Shown piece after piece: positions 8,372-17,082 of a DNA stretch of 64,000 nucleotides. The translations under genes and the position numbers were made by a program. Positions within the stretch are counted from its first letter, which is position 1; each line of letters starts with the position of its first letter. This stretch comes from Cyclonatronum proteinivorum (GTDB taxonomy: Bacteria > Bacteroidota > Rhodothermia > Balneolales > Cyclonatronaceae), in assembly GCF_003353065.1 (NCBI RefSeq), contig NZ_CP027806.1, positions 1,325,001 through 1,389,000 of the forward strand. Direction: 5' to 3'. The notes beneath the pieces were generated by a model. It made no database searches. It was not told the DNA's origin and saw only the letters and a program-made list of their open reading frames with translations.

Positions 8372-8694
8372 CTTGCCTGGACCCTACATCAGTTTTACAC
8401 TTGTAGCGTCATCTGTAAGATCTCAGTTGGCTGAATAACCCGGAAGCTCACCAGCGTTGGAATAGTCCGCGCGACGCGGCCCCTGTGACCGGGCCAGTTT
8501 ACCGGGTGTACAAAAATGAAGGAGATCTCTCACATGCAGCCTTCACACATCCCGTGCTTGTTAAGCAGCCGTGGCTTCGAAGGGCCCCCACCAAATGAGA
8601 AGCGTTCGAAATGACAGGAGCGAAGTTTGGATGTCAGAAGCGTATCGGGCATTCGTCATTCCGCATCCAGCATCCGGCATCCGGCATCAGACCC

Positions 8695-8863
8695 CCCAAT
8701 CCCGAAGGGATGTCATTATTGTAGCAAACCACGCATCCAACCCAACAAAAAACCCCGAAGGGGTGAAATTATTCACGGCGGCTATATTGACACCCCTTCG
8801 GGGTTCATCGGCTGTGAAGCTTCGTTTTTGCTACAATCATATCACCCTTTCAGGGTTGATGGC
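8695..8863 (+). repeat. REP-like mini-palindrome block, copy 2
   Basis: Direct copy of 8203-8371 with the same order of units, including the shared segment CCACGCATCCAACCCAAC and TTCACGGCGGCTAT. Differences are scattered substitutions and short indels. ORFs called across it are artefacts. Confidence 0.8.
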
Positions 8864-8880
8864 GTTATTGTAGCGACTAT

Positions 8881-8968
8881 GAAAAAAAGCAACGCCTTTA
8901 TCTTAGGTTTGGGGGCTCGGAATTTGTCCCCGCAACTCCTGATGTTCACGGAGTTTTCCCCAAAAAAA
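8881..8968 (+). repeat. Dispersed 85-90 bp intergenic repeat, copy 3
   Basis: Starts AAAAAGCAACGCC, contains TAGGTTTGGGGGCTC, and ends CCTGATGTTCACGGAGTTTT followed by CCCCAAA. It abuts the terminator at 8961-9002, the same arrangement as at 2997-3126. Confidence 0.7.
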
Positions 8969-9002
8969 ATAAAAGCCCGGACTGCCAAAACAGCCGGGCT
9001 TT
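8961..9002 (-). terminator. Terminator of the solute-binding lipoprotein gene
   Basis: AAAGCCCGG (8972-8980) pairs with CCGGGCTTT (8994-9002), followed on the minus strand by a long T-run. It is about 107 bases after the stop at 9109. Confidence 0.8.
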
Positions 9003-9108
9003 CAGGGGTAAAAACCGGGTCAGCCTGTCTTAAATCTGACTTGGACGCCAAAAATTCGAAGACAACTCAGAAATCTGCACTCTGCACTCTGCACTCTGCA
9101 CTGAGAAC

Positions 9109-10593
9109 TCACTCCGCTTCAAAGGCTTCGAGTGAGATCCACCAGGGGGTGTTGTTGAATGTTATGCCGCTGATGTTGTGCGGGTGCAGGGCGTGGTTTT
9201 GATAGCTGAAGCGGACGGCTACGGCGCTGTTCAGCCCTATGCTGCGGGCGTGATGATCATCGGTGCTGTAGAAGAGCATGTCGCGGTTGGGGCGGTTCAG
9301 AATCAGCAGGCTTGGGTCGTGCGTGTCCTGAAACTGACTCAGCCACAGGGTCGCGGCGTAGGTTCCGAATCCCATCGGCCAGGCGCCGGCGGTTAGACCG
9401 GCAGGGAGCAAATTTTCAGACGGACGTTCGTCTTCACGAAGACCGGCCCAGTCCGGATGGAGCGTAAAGCTGAGATTGGCGGGAAGCTCATCGGTAAACT
9501 GTTCGGATGTGACGGGCTGCAGCAAGGCCCCCGCCTGTTCCGCTGAAATGCGTGCGAAGTTGTCTGCAATGAAATGAAAGCCGAAGCCGCTTTCGAAGGT
9601 GGGGATCAGGGTGTACATCTCGTCGAAGCCGGGGGCAAGCTGATCGCCGCTTTCGCTCAGGAGCGTCTTCGCCGTGCGCGGGCCCATTTGCGGGATGAGA
9701 TCGAGCTGACCGCTGCCCATGGCGGCAAAGAGCTCGGTTTCGCTATCGAAAAAGTGCCATTCCGCGGTCATGATGTTACCGCCTACCCGATCGGTGTCAA
9801 AATCAATCAGGTTGCGCTCAAGTACGATCAGAGAATCCCCCGAAGACGCGGCAAAGCGAAATTTGCCGGTACCGACCGGCTGTCCGTGCAGGCCGTTGCT
9901 GCGGTGTTCGAAGACTTCCTGCGGATAAATGACGGCATAGGGAGAAGCCAGTAAAACGGGGAAATCCGGCTCAGGGGCGTTCAGGGTGAAGCGCACGCGG
10001 TGTTCGTCCAGCACTTCAATGCCTTCGATACCGCCAAAGAGCACGTCCTGTTCGAAGAAGGTGTGACGCTCTTCCAGCACAAAAGCTTCCATGCCCTTGA
10101 TGTAGGTGCTGAACAGGTTTGCCGCATACACCGGCACGTTGTAAAGCGCCATCCGACGGAAGACAAAGGCGACGTCTTCGGCATTCACGCTGCGTCCGCG
10201 GCCCGCCGCAAAAGCGGGATCGTCATGGAAAAAGGCGTCCGTGCGCAGGGTGAAGGTGTATTGCAGGGAGTCGGGGCTGATTTCCCAACTTTCGGCCAGC
10301 TGTGGCACCGCGCGGCCTTCGGCGTCGAGACCGGTAAGGCCGTCATAAATGAATCGGATGAAGCGCTGTGCCCCGGGGCTGTGGGCGAACAGGGGATCCA
10401 TGCTGCCCGGTTTCTGCAATTCGCCCATGCGCAGGGTGAAGGGCTCCTGACCGGGTTCCGGACTTACCGGCTGCGGTGCCGGCTCAAAAGTACGGGCCTG
10501 ATCGCGGACCTGAACGGTTTCAGTGGAGGAGCCGCAGGCCTGCAGCAGCAGAAGCAGCGTTAGGGTTGCGAGCAGGGAAATGGGTGTGCGCAT
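9109..10593 (-). CDS. Family-5 extracellular solute-binding lipoprotein (peptide/nickel type)
   Basis: A 494-residue SBP_bac_5 protein. A lipoprotein signal peptide ends in the lipobox LLLQAC, placing Cys20 as the lipidated residue. The family core follows: LQKPGSMDPL, FIYDGLTGLD, PQLAESWEISPDSLQYTFTLR and later FTLNAPEPDFPVLL. Such proteins deliver oligopeptides or other solutes to an ABC importer. No permease or ATPase gene lies next to it, so it is either an orphan receptor or works with a transporter encoded elsewhere. The ddl gene upstream reads the same way with 38 bases between them, so a shared transcript is possible. Confidence 0.85.
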   Translation of the reverse strand: MRTPISLLATLTLLLLLQACGSSTETVQVRDQARTFEPAPQPVSPEPGQEPFTLRMGELQKPGSMDPLFAHSPGAQRFIRFIYDGLTGLDAEGRAVPQLAESWEISPDSLQYTFTLRTDAFFHDDPAFAAGRGRSVNAEDVAFVFRRMALYNVPVYAANLFSTYIKGMEAFVLEERHTFFEQDVLFGGIEGIEVLDEHRVRFTLNAPEPDFPVLLASPYAVIYPQEVFEHRSNGLHGQPVGTGKFRFAASSGDSLIVLERNLIDFDTDRVGGNIMTAEWHFFDSETELFAAMGSGQLDLIPQMGPRTAKTLLSESGDQLAPGFDEMYTLIPTFESGFGFHFIADNFARISAEQAGALLQPVTSEQFTDELPANLSFTLHPDWAGLREDERPSENLLPAGLTAGAWPMGFGTYAATLWLSQFQDTHDPSLLILNRPNRDMLFYSTDDHHARSIGLNSAVAVRFSYQNHALHPHNISGITFNNTPWWISLEAFEAE

Positions 10594-10631
10594 AGTGAAG
10601 CAATGAAATGGAGGGGTTGGGAAGAGTTGAA

Positions 10632-11813
10632 TCAGCCTTTGCCTTTCAGGCCTTTGATACCTTTAACTGCCTTTGTGCTGAGCAGGTTCGTGTCGTAGCT
10701 GCGGACGCGCCCGTTTTTTTCACGATGACGCGCAACGGCAATATCCAGCAGTTTTGTCATTAGTTGGGGGAAAGAAACGCCTGATTTATCCCACAGGTAG
10801 AAAGAAAAGGAGCCGGGTATGGTATTGATTTCGTTGAAATAGAATTTCCCGCTCGTATCGTTCACAAGAAAGTCGAAGCGCGCCACGCCAGCGGCGCCCA
10901 GCTCGCGAAACAGCTTTAGAGAAGCTTGCTGAATGGCGGTGGTGAGCTCGTCAGAAATCGGGGCTGGAATAATGCGGCTTGCGGAAGCCATGCCCTTGCC
11001 GGCGTCGCCCATGTACTTATCCTGAAAGGAGAGCAGTTCTTCCGCGCCTTTGGGCTGTTCGCACACGCTCGCTTGTGCGTCGGCGCCGTTGCCGAGTACC
11101 GCGCAGTTGACTTCGCGCAGCGGACGTACAGCTTTCTCTACAAGCAGGCGGGCGTCGTAGCGGAAGCCGGTTTCAATGGCGCGAATGAGGGGTTCTCGTC
11201 CGCTTACGACTTCGACCCCAATGCTACTGCCGAGCTGCATTGGCTTTACCACTACGGTGCTGTCGAGCGCGAGCAGCTGTTCGAGCAGGGTATCGCGCCC
11301 GGCGACCCACTCATATTCTCTGAAATCAATGCCTTCAACAACCGGCACCCCGCAGGAAACGGCCATGATTTTGGCCGCTTTTTTGTCCATGCCCACCGAA
11401 GAAGCCATCACGCCGCTTCCGGTGTAGGGCAGGTTATATTGCTCGCAGAGTCCCTGAAAGGCGCCGTTTTCGCCTTCCGCCCCGTGAAAGGCTACAAGCA
11501 CCACATCCACCGGCCAGCTTTTGGGCTTGCTGAACAGGCCGCCTTTGCGGGTTTCGGTGAGCACGGTCCGGCCCATCGCATCCGTCTGAAAGGCACAGGG
11601 CAGGGCTGTTTGCTCCAGGGTTTTCAGGTCTTTGTAGGATTCGAGTTCGAGCAGCTGCGGCCCGGTGAGGAAGCGTCCGCTTTTGGTTACGTAGAGCGGC
11701 AGCAGCTCAAGACCACTGTCCTTGAGGGCACTTGCGGCCTGCATGGCGCTGATCACCGAAACTTCGTGCTCAGGCGACGCGCCGCCAAAGGCAATTAAAA
11801 CATGCTGATACAT
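10632..11813 (-). CDS. ddl: D-alanine--D-alanine ligase
   Basis: A 393-residue ATP-grasp enzyme that makes the D-Ala-D-Ala dipeptide of peptidoglycan. Visible motifs are the N-terminal FGGASPEHEVSV, HGAEGENGAFQG, the ATP-grasp strand VVVKPMQLGSSIGVEVV, and the metal site FLVNDTSGKFYFNEINTIPGS. It is longer than the roughly 310-350 residues of many Ddl proteins, with a basic C-terminal tail after FPQLMTKLLDIAV. Unlike in many bacteria it is not inside the dcw cluster, which begins 4.8 kb away on the other strand. Confidence 0.93.
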   Translation of the reverse strand: MYQHVLIAFGGASPEHEVSVISAMQAASALKDSGLELLPLYVTKSGRFLTGPQLLELESYKDLKTLEQTALPCAFQTDAMGRTVLTETRKGGLFSKPKSWPVDVVLVAFHGAEGENGAFQGLCEQYNLPYTGSGVMASSVGMDKKAAKIMAVSCGVPVVEGIDFREYEWVAGRDTLLEQLLALDSTVVVKPMQLGSSIGVEVVSGREPLIRAIETGFRYDARLLVEKAVRPLREVNCAVLGNGADAQASVCEQPKGAEELLSFQDKYMGDAGKGMASASRIIPAPISDELTTAIQQASLKLFRELGAAGVARFDFLVNDTSGKFYFNEINTIPGSFSFYLWDKSGVSFPQLMTKLLDIAVARHREKNGRVRSYDTNLLSTKAVKGIKGLKGKG

Positions 11814-11919
11814 AGCGTAGGGTTGTGAATATTTTTTTATCGATGGATGGGCCTGTATGCCTGAACCCGCGTAAGGTGCTGTTTAAGCACGGGATACAAG
11901 CCGGTGTCAGGCCTGAAAC

Positions 11920-13344
11920 TCAGGTCGCTTTGGGCAGCCGGAACGTCATACGGGTTCCCTTTCCGGGCGCACTCTCGACCGATATTTCGGTACGATGGGC
12001 ATCAAGGATGGTCTTCACGACGGACAGACCGAGTCCGGTACCGCCGCTATCGCGGGAACGCGCCTTGTCGGTTCGGTAGAAGCGGTCGAAAAGATACGGA
12101 ATATGCTCGGCCTGTATGCCGATTCCGGTATCTTTCACGCTGATTTCCGCCTGATTGAGCGGATCGGGCAGAAGTCTCCAGCGGACTTCAACTGTGCCCT
12201 GCGCCGAATATTTGAGGGCATTGCTGATCAGGTTGTCCAGCACCTGTTCTATCTTATTGGGATCGGCATACACGCTGCAATAGGCAGGCCCGTCAAACAC
12301 GAGCTTCAGCTTCTTTTCTTCGGCAAGTGTGCTGTAGGCCTGTTCCAGATTCATCATCACCTTGCTCAGTACAAAATTGCGGGGATGTACGAAATTCGGG
12401 TCGAGGTCAGAGCGCTGCAGCGTCATCAGGTCCTGAAACAGCCGGTTCATGCGCTGCGACTGATTGCGGGCGCTCTGCAAAAAACGGGTTCGCTTTTCAT
12501 CGGGCAGGTTGTTCATGTCCAGCATTTCAAGCGCCCCGGAAATGGTATGCAACGGATTTCTGATTTCATGCGCGATATCGGCATAGAATTGTTTCTGCCG
12601 GTTGCTTGCCGCCAATAGTTTTTCATTTTCCTGACGCAGCCGGTCTGACATCTGATTCAGGGACTGTGCGAGGGTGCCGAACTCATCTGAGCGGTTCAGC
12701 TCGATTCTGTATTCGGTTTCTCCGCCGGCAATGCGTTTGGCGGCCTGCGTGAGCTGTGTGATGGGCCGCGCGAGGTAGTTGCTGAACATAAAGCTCACAA
12801 ACAGGATGATGGCAATCGAGACAAACATCCCCGAATAAATGATCCAGCGGATGGTGTGCACCGGCTGATAAATTTCGGATTTGAGCCGGCTTATTTCGAT
12901 GGTGTAGCGCGATTCTTCAAGCTGCAGATACAGGTTGCCGTACACAAAAATGCGGTCGTACTCTTCCCGGTGATGTACCGCAAGGGAAGTCGCGTGCATT
13001 TCCCCTAAAATTTCCTGAAGCTCGCCGGAAAGGGTTGTGTAAGCGGTCGGGTCCCAGTTTTGGGTGCGGACAGGCCGCAGCATGAGTTCGCCCGCATGAT
13101 CGAACACGCGAATGTCATAGATAGACTCGCGCCCGATAACCGGCAGAACTTCTACAAGATCGCGCTCGGTTTTGCTCGTAAGCTGCAGGGTCACCAGAAT
13201 CTGATTGGCATCTGCACGCATATCTGCCTCCGCCTGATTCATCAGATAGCCCCTGATAAACACAATGGAATAGCTACTGATGGCGGTTACGCCGAAAACC
13301 AGCAGCAGGATAAAGGTGAGGGAGAGCTTAAACTGAATGCGCAT
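11920..13344 (-). CDS. Sensor histidine kinase with HAMP domain
   Basis: A 474-residue membrane kinase. A first transmembrane segment is at about 9-30, a periplasmic sensor region at 31-165, a second segment at about 167-188, and HAMP at about 190-245. The HisKA box has phosphoacceptor His259 in FYADIAHEIRNPLH. The HATPase domain shows N-box NLISNALKYS, DTGIGI and GGTGLGLSVV. It lies 9 bases downstream of the response regulator at 13354-14052, so the two form one operon. The sensor region matches no family I recognise, so the signal is unknown. Confidence 0.92.
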   Translation of the reverse strand: MRIQFKLSLTFILLLVFGVTAISSYSIVFIRGYLMNQAEADMRADANQILVTLQLTSKTERDLVEVLPVIGRESIYDIRVFDHAGELMLRPVRTQNWDPTAYTTLSGELQEILGEMHATSLAVHHREEYDRIFVYGNLYLQLEESRYTIEISRLKSEIYQPVHTIRWIIYSGMFVSIAIILFVSFMFSNYLARPITQLTQAAKRIAGGETEYRIELNRSDEFGTLAQSLNQMSDRLRQENEKLLAASNRQKQFYADIAHEIRNPLHTISGALEMLDMNNLPDEKRTRFLQSARNQSQRMNRLFQDLMTLQRSDLDPNFVHPRNFVLSKVMMNLEQAYSTLAEEKKLKLVFDGPAYCSVYADPNKIEQVLDNLISNALKYSAQGTVEVRWRLLPDPLNQAEISVKDTGIGIQAEHIPYLFDRFYRTDKARSRDSGGTGLGLSVVKTILDAHRTEISVESAPGKGTRMTFRLPKAT

Positions 13345-13353
13345 GGCGGCTGA

Positions 13354-14052
13354 TTATCCCGCCATTTCTCGGTTCATGCCGTAGCCGGTGCCGCGGTAGG
13401 TTTTGATGGCTTCCCCCGCTGCACCCAGCTTGATACGCAGGTTTTTAACGTGAACATCAACCGTGCGGTCAAACACGAATTTCTGATCGTCGGAGATGTG
13501 CTCCAGAATTTCCTGCCGGGTGTACACTTTGTTGGGCTGTTGCAGGAAGAGTTCCAGAATCCGGAATTCGGTATGGGTGAGGTCAACCCGCTGATTATCG
13601 ACCTGTACTTCAAAATTGGTCGCATCCAGGTAGATGTTACGGAAGTGCAGCCATCCGGAAGAGCGGGCCGGCTGCCGCCGAAGCAGGCTCTTTACGCGCG
13701 CTTCAATCAGTTTAAAACTTGCGGGTTTAGCAATGTAGTCATCTGCACCCGCTTCAAGCCCTGATATTTCGTCGCTCTCCTGATCCTTGGCGGTAAGAAA
13801 TATGATAGGCACCGACGCAAGAATGGGGTTGTCGCGCATGCGCTTGCAGATTTCCATGCCATTGACCGAAGGCACCATGATATCAAGGATGGCGAGATCA
13901 ATCTTGTCGGGTCGCTGCGTGATGTACTCCATCGCCTGTTTGCCGTCGTAGGCCTGCAGGACTTCAAAATTGTGCATTTCGAGATAGTTGGCCAGCATGT
14001 CAGCGGCCTCTTTTTCATCTTCAAGAAGCAGGATTGCGTGCTTTACGTCCAC
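13354..14052 (-). CDS. OmpR/PhoB-family response regulator
   Basis: A 232-residue two-domain regulator. The receiver domain has acidic residues at 11-12, phosphoacceptor Asp57 in LAILDIMVP, and the conserved Thr and Lys in FLTAKDQ and DDYIAKP. The C-terminal winged-helix domain has the recognition region KVYTRQEILEHI and FDRTVDVHVKNLRIKLG. It is the first gene of the operon with its kinase. Target genes cannot be told from this window. Confidence 0.92.
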   Translation of the reverse strand: MDVKHAILLLEDEKEAADMLANYLEMHNFEVLQAYDGKQAMEYITQRPDKIDLAILDIMVPSVNGMEICKRMRDNPILASVPIIFLTAKDQESDEISGLEAGADDYIAKPASFKLIEARVKSLLRRQPARSSGWLHFRNIYLDATNFEVQVDNQRVDLTHTEFRILELFLQQPNKVYTRQEILEHISDDQKFVFDRTVDVHVKNLRIKLGAAGEAIKTYRGTGYGMNREMAG

Positions 14053-14116
14053 CGGATCAGGGTTAAAAAAATTAGGGTTTGATTGCTAAAGGTAGCAAAC
14101 ATCACAGGAACCCGCA

Positions 14117-14911
14117 TCATTTCTTAAACACTACCGAAACTACGGTTCCCTTGCGTGCGCTCAGCATTTCGGCTGCATTTCCGTCGCGCACAGAAATTTC
14201 GAGCATGCCGCTACTTCCGATCAGGGCCAGCGGCTCGCCTTCGGTTACGGAGCTGTAACAGTGCTCTACCGCATCCAGGATGGCAGAGCCGGCATAAATC
14301 TTGACGCCCGGATTCCCGTTTTCGGGCAGCAGGTTTTGCGGGATGTTGGTGATGAGGTTGCCGTAGGTATCGATGTGACTCACCCATCCCTGAACGCCTT
14401 CCTGATCCGCAATAGGTTCAGCCCAGCGGTAGTAAACAGGCTTCTCAACCACAGGACCGAAAGCTTCGGGCGGGGTGCCTGTGCTGAGGTAGGCTGCGGC
14501 CGGCGCGAAAATATCCCTGCCGTGAAAGGTGTTGGAAACAGGTTTCCGCATGAAATCCTGGTTCTGTATCTCCCGGGCACGCAGGTTTTTGCCGCTCGCG
14601 GTGAGCGGGAACAGTCCGTTATCCGGCCCTACAAAAAAATGCCCTTCGATTTCGCAAATCAAAGGGCGGCGGTCACTTCCGACACCGGGATCTACCACAC
14701 AAAGATGAACTGTACCGGGCGGGAAGTCGAAAGCTGCATTCTTGAGTACCCATGCGCCGGCCATAATGTCCTGAGGGGGCAGCGCATGGGAAATGTCTAT
14801 CATTCGCGCCTGCGGATTAATCCGCAAAATGGCGGCCTTCATGGCCGCGGTGTAGTAGTCCTGATATCCAAAGTCGGTCGTAAGCGTTATGAGAGGCGGA
14901 TTTTCACGCAT
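14117..14911 (-). CDS. SAM hydroxide adenosyltransferase (DUF62 family)
   Basis: A 264-residue protein of the fluorinase/chlorinase-like SAM hydrolase family, which splits S-adenosylmethionine to adenosine and methionine using water. The family N-terminus ITLTTDFGYQDYYTAAMKA is clear, as are DISH, VDPGVGSDRRPL, FVGPDNGLF and the C-terminal DTYGNLITNI. The usual housekeeping version has no halogenase activity, and nothing here suggests otherwise. It ends 65 bases downstream of the response regulator start, and dnaN starts 53 bases past its own start on the same strand; dnaN could be co-transcribed with it. Confidence 0.9.
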   Translation of the reverse strand: MRENPPLITLTTDFGYQDYYTAAMKAAILRINPQARMIDISHALPPQDIMAGAWVLKNAAFDFPPGTVHLCVVDPGVGSDRRPLICEIEGHFFVGPDNGLFPLTASGKNLRAREIQNQDFMRKPVSNTFHGRDIFAPAAAYLSTGTPPEAFGPVVEKPVYYRWAEPIADQEGVQGWVSHIDTYGNLITNIPQNLLPENGNPGVKIYAGSAILDAVEHCYSSVTEGEPLALIGSSGMLEISVRDGNAAEMLSARKGTVVSVVFKK

Positions 14912-14963
14912 GTACAGAAATTAGTGGAAAAGTCGGATCAGGCAGGCCGGGCGCAGCGCTGAT

Positions 14964-16076
14964 TTAATAGGTGTTGAGCATCACCGGCATCACAAGCATC
15001 AGAATATCTTTGCCTTCTTCCTGAGAAGCTGGTTTCACGATTCCGGCCCGGTTTGGGGTGGAGAACTCAAATTTAACTTCAGAATCATTTACATTGCTGA
15101 TCACATCGGCAAGGTAGCGGGCATTGAAGCCGATTTCGAGGGGCTCATCTGCATACTCAGCGGCAAGACGCTCTTCCGCTTCGCTACTCATATCAATGTC
15201 TTCGGCCTTAATGTTGAGCTCATCCGCTTCAAGACGAAGCCTGATTTGCTTGCTTGTGGAGCTTGAGAAAATGGACACCCGCTTAACGGTAGCAAGCAGT
15301 TCGTCCTTGCCGACAATCATGTTCTTGTCGTTGTCGCGGGGGATGACCGTTTCGTAGTTGGGGTATTGCTGATTGATGAGGCGGGCGATAATCTGTGTAT
15401 TGCCACTCTTGAAACTCACGTGCTGATCGGTCACGCTTACCACACACTCGAGTTCATCGAGTGATTTGCTGGTAAGATTCAGCGCTTTGTCAGGTACAAT
15501 GAAATTGATTTCATAGTCGGCTTTCAGCTCAGAAAGGGTGAGCTTCACGAGGCGGTGTCCGTCCGTTGCTACGACTTTGCTTTGCTCGGTACCAATCTGA
15601 AAATAAACGCCCATCATAGCGGGACGTAAGTCATCGGTTGAAACTGCAAAGCTGGTTTTCATGATGGCATCCCGGATAATGCCTGTTGAGGTCTCAATAT
15701 CCACAGCTTCTGTGAGGGAGGGCGTCTCCGGAAACTCATTTCCGTCTTCTCCGGCGAGACGGTACTGTCCTTTGTCGGTCTTAAATACAACATTAAAGCG
15801 GTCATCAATCATGAACGAAACCGGAATGTCGGGCAAGGCGCGAAGGGCGTCGAGCAAACGACGGGCCGGTACGGCGACAGAGCCCTCTTCTTCAATTTCG
15901 GCACTCACGTATTCAACAATTGTGACTTCAAGATCAGTAGCCGAGAGTTTTAGTTTGCCGTCCTCACTTTCAAAAAGCACCATTTCCAGAATGGGCATGG
16001 TCGCTTTGGCCGGTACAGCACCGGCTACAGCTGAAAGACTCTTGACAAGTTCACCGCTTGAGACATTAAATTTCAT
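14964..16076 (-). CDS. dnaN: DNA polymerase III subunit beta (sliding clamp)
   Basis: A 370-residue clamp protein of normal length. The N-terminus MKFNVSSGELVKSLSAVAGAVPAK, LEMVLFESEDGKLKLSATDLE, MGVYF, and VATDGHRLVKL are conserved clamp features; the C-terminus LMLVMPVMLNTY corresponds to the usual LVMPMRL/M ending. It tethers the replicative polymerase to DNA. dnaA and recF are not adjacent, so this is not a classical oriC neighbourhood. It is divergent from the dcw cluster. Confidence 0.95.
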   Translation of the reverse strand: MKFNVSSGELVKSLSAVAGAVPAKATMPILEMVLFESEDGKLKLSATDLEVTIVEYVSAEIEEEGSVAVPARRLLDALRALPDIPVSFMIDDRFNVVFKTDKGQYRLAGEDGNEFPETPSLTEAVDIETSTGIIRDAIMKTSFAVSTDDLRPAMMGVYFQIGTEQSKVVATDGHRLVKLTLSELKADYEINFIVPDKALNLTSKSLDELECVVSVTDQHVSFKSGNTQIIARLINQQYPNYETVIPRDNDKNMIVGKDELLATVKRVSIFSSSTSKQIRLRLEADELNIKAEDIDMSSEAEERLAAEYADEPLEIGFNARYLADVISNVNDSEVKFEFSTPNRAGIVKPASQEEGKDILMLVMPVMLNTY

Positions 16077-16499
16077 GGAAGAGTTGGAATAAGTTTTGAA
16101 TGTTGAATCAATATAAACAGGTGGTTAGGAGTGCCTAAACGCGTATTTGGTTTAATATTTAATAGTAAGGAATTAATAATGGGCTTGCAAACAGAATCGC
16201 GCCGGTTTGCAGGTGCTGCGCGACTGTAAACGGACGCTGCAAGGTTCGGAAATGCCGCTCAGAAAGCGCTTGTCAGCCTGTTTTATTTCTGCGCAAAGCC
16301 TGAGACCATCAGCGATTAATCTGACTGCATCCGCCCGCAAGGTAATTAAGTGAACAACTTCAGGGATGTTTGAAACTAAATAATATGTATGATATATATA
16401 AATTGTTGTGGATGAGTTGGGGAAAAGCAAGCAGTTAATTATTTGATGCTTAAACAGATGACCTGTTCTGTAAAACATGCAGGAGTTTTCTTTTTTGAT
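16077..16499. other. dnaN-mraZ divergent intergenic region
   Basis: This stretch has no convincing gene. It must hold the dnaN promoter. A near-consensus DnaA box (one mismatch to TGTGGATAA) is at 16407-16415, but it is alone, so I do not call an origin. Confidence 0.5.
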
Positions 16500-16530
16500 T
16501 TGACACATAAGGTATGAAAAGCCTACTTTG
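16500..16530 (+). promoter_or_regulatory. Candidate promoter of the dcw cluster
   Basis: TTGACA at 16500-16505 and TACTTTG at 16524-16530 are 18 bases apart and lie directly before the putative MraZ operator. The second box also resembles the TAnnTTTG element of Bacteroidota promoters with one base fewer. Placement is inferred. Confidence 0.45.
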
Positions 16531-16556
16531 GGGTAGAAAGTGGGAGAAAGTGGTAG
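16529..16556 (+). promoter_or_regulatory. Putative MraZ binding box
   Basis: Three consecutive 10-base direct repeats: GGGTAGAAAG (16531-16540), TGGGAGAAAG (16541-16550) and TGGTAG (16551-16556). MraZ is known to autoregulate mraZ by binding TGGGN/GTGG-type direct repeats, described in E. coli with 10-base periodicity and in mollicutes as AAAGTG repeats. Both descriptions fit here. The box is 50 bases before the mraZ start. Confidence 0.7.
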
Positions 16557-16605
16557 TTTATCCCAAATCACTGAAAATGACATTAAAACGCAGGTTTATT
16601 AGGTT

Positions 16606-17082
16606 GTGGCGAGCTTCAAAGGCGAATATGAGAATGCCATTGATAACAAAGGTCGCGTGTGCTTCCCTGCCAAACTGCGTAAAGTTGTAACCCCTGAATT
16701 CCAGGATCAATATGTAATTGTAATTGCAACAGACCCTTGCCTGTATGTGTACCCCCTCGATCACTGGGAGGAAGTGCGGACGAAGCTTTCAGGGCTCAAC
16801 AGCTTCAATAAAACGGCAAGTTTGCTGAAACGCAAGCTGCTGCGTAACTCTGTGGATGTAACCCTTGACAAGCAAAACCGGGTTGCCTTCAGTCCCAGAC
16901 AAATGGCGCATGCGGGGCTTCAAGATAAAGCCGTGTTTATTGGCTGCGACGACCGCATCGAAATTTGGTCGCCGGAGTACCTTGAGCAGGCAGATGCTGA
17001 ATTTACCGATGAAATGTTTGCGGCTTCTTTCGAGGCGCTGCTGGGTTCCGACCCACACCTAACCAATAATCATGACGACTGA
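16606..17082 (+). CDS. mraZ: Transcriptional regulator MraZ
   Basis: A 158-residue protein with two SpoVT/AbrB-like (MraZ) repeats: FKGEYENAIDNKGRVCFPAKLR at the N-terminus and VDVTLDKQNRVAFSPRQM near residue 85. It forms a ring that binds the direct repeats upstream of its own gene. The start codon is GTG at 16606, supported by homology from residue 2; only a weak AGG lies upstream. It overlaps rsmH by 11 bases and is the first gene of the dcw operon. Confidence 0.93.
   Translation: MASFKGEYENAIDNKGRVCFPAKLRKVVTPEFQDQYVIVIATDPCLYVYPLDHWEEVRTKLSGLNSFNKTASLLKRKLLRNSVDVTLDKQNRVAFSPRQMAHAGLQDKAVFIGCDDRIEIWSPEYLEQADAEFTDEMFAASFEALLGSDPHLTNNHDD

Noticed and set aside
8571-9202. Two plus-strand ORFs between hisC and the lipoprotein gene
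   Set aside because: They run through the mini-palindrome block, a dispersed repeat and a terminator and have no protein-like pattern.
16077-16605. oriC beside dnaN
   Set aside because: Only one imperfect DnaA box, and dnaA, recF and gyrB are absent nearby.
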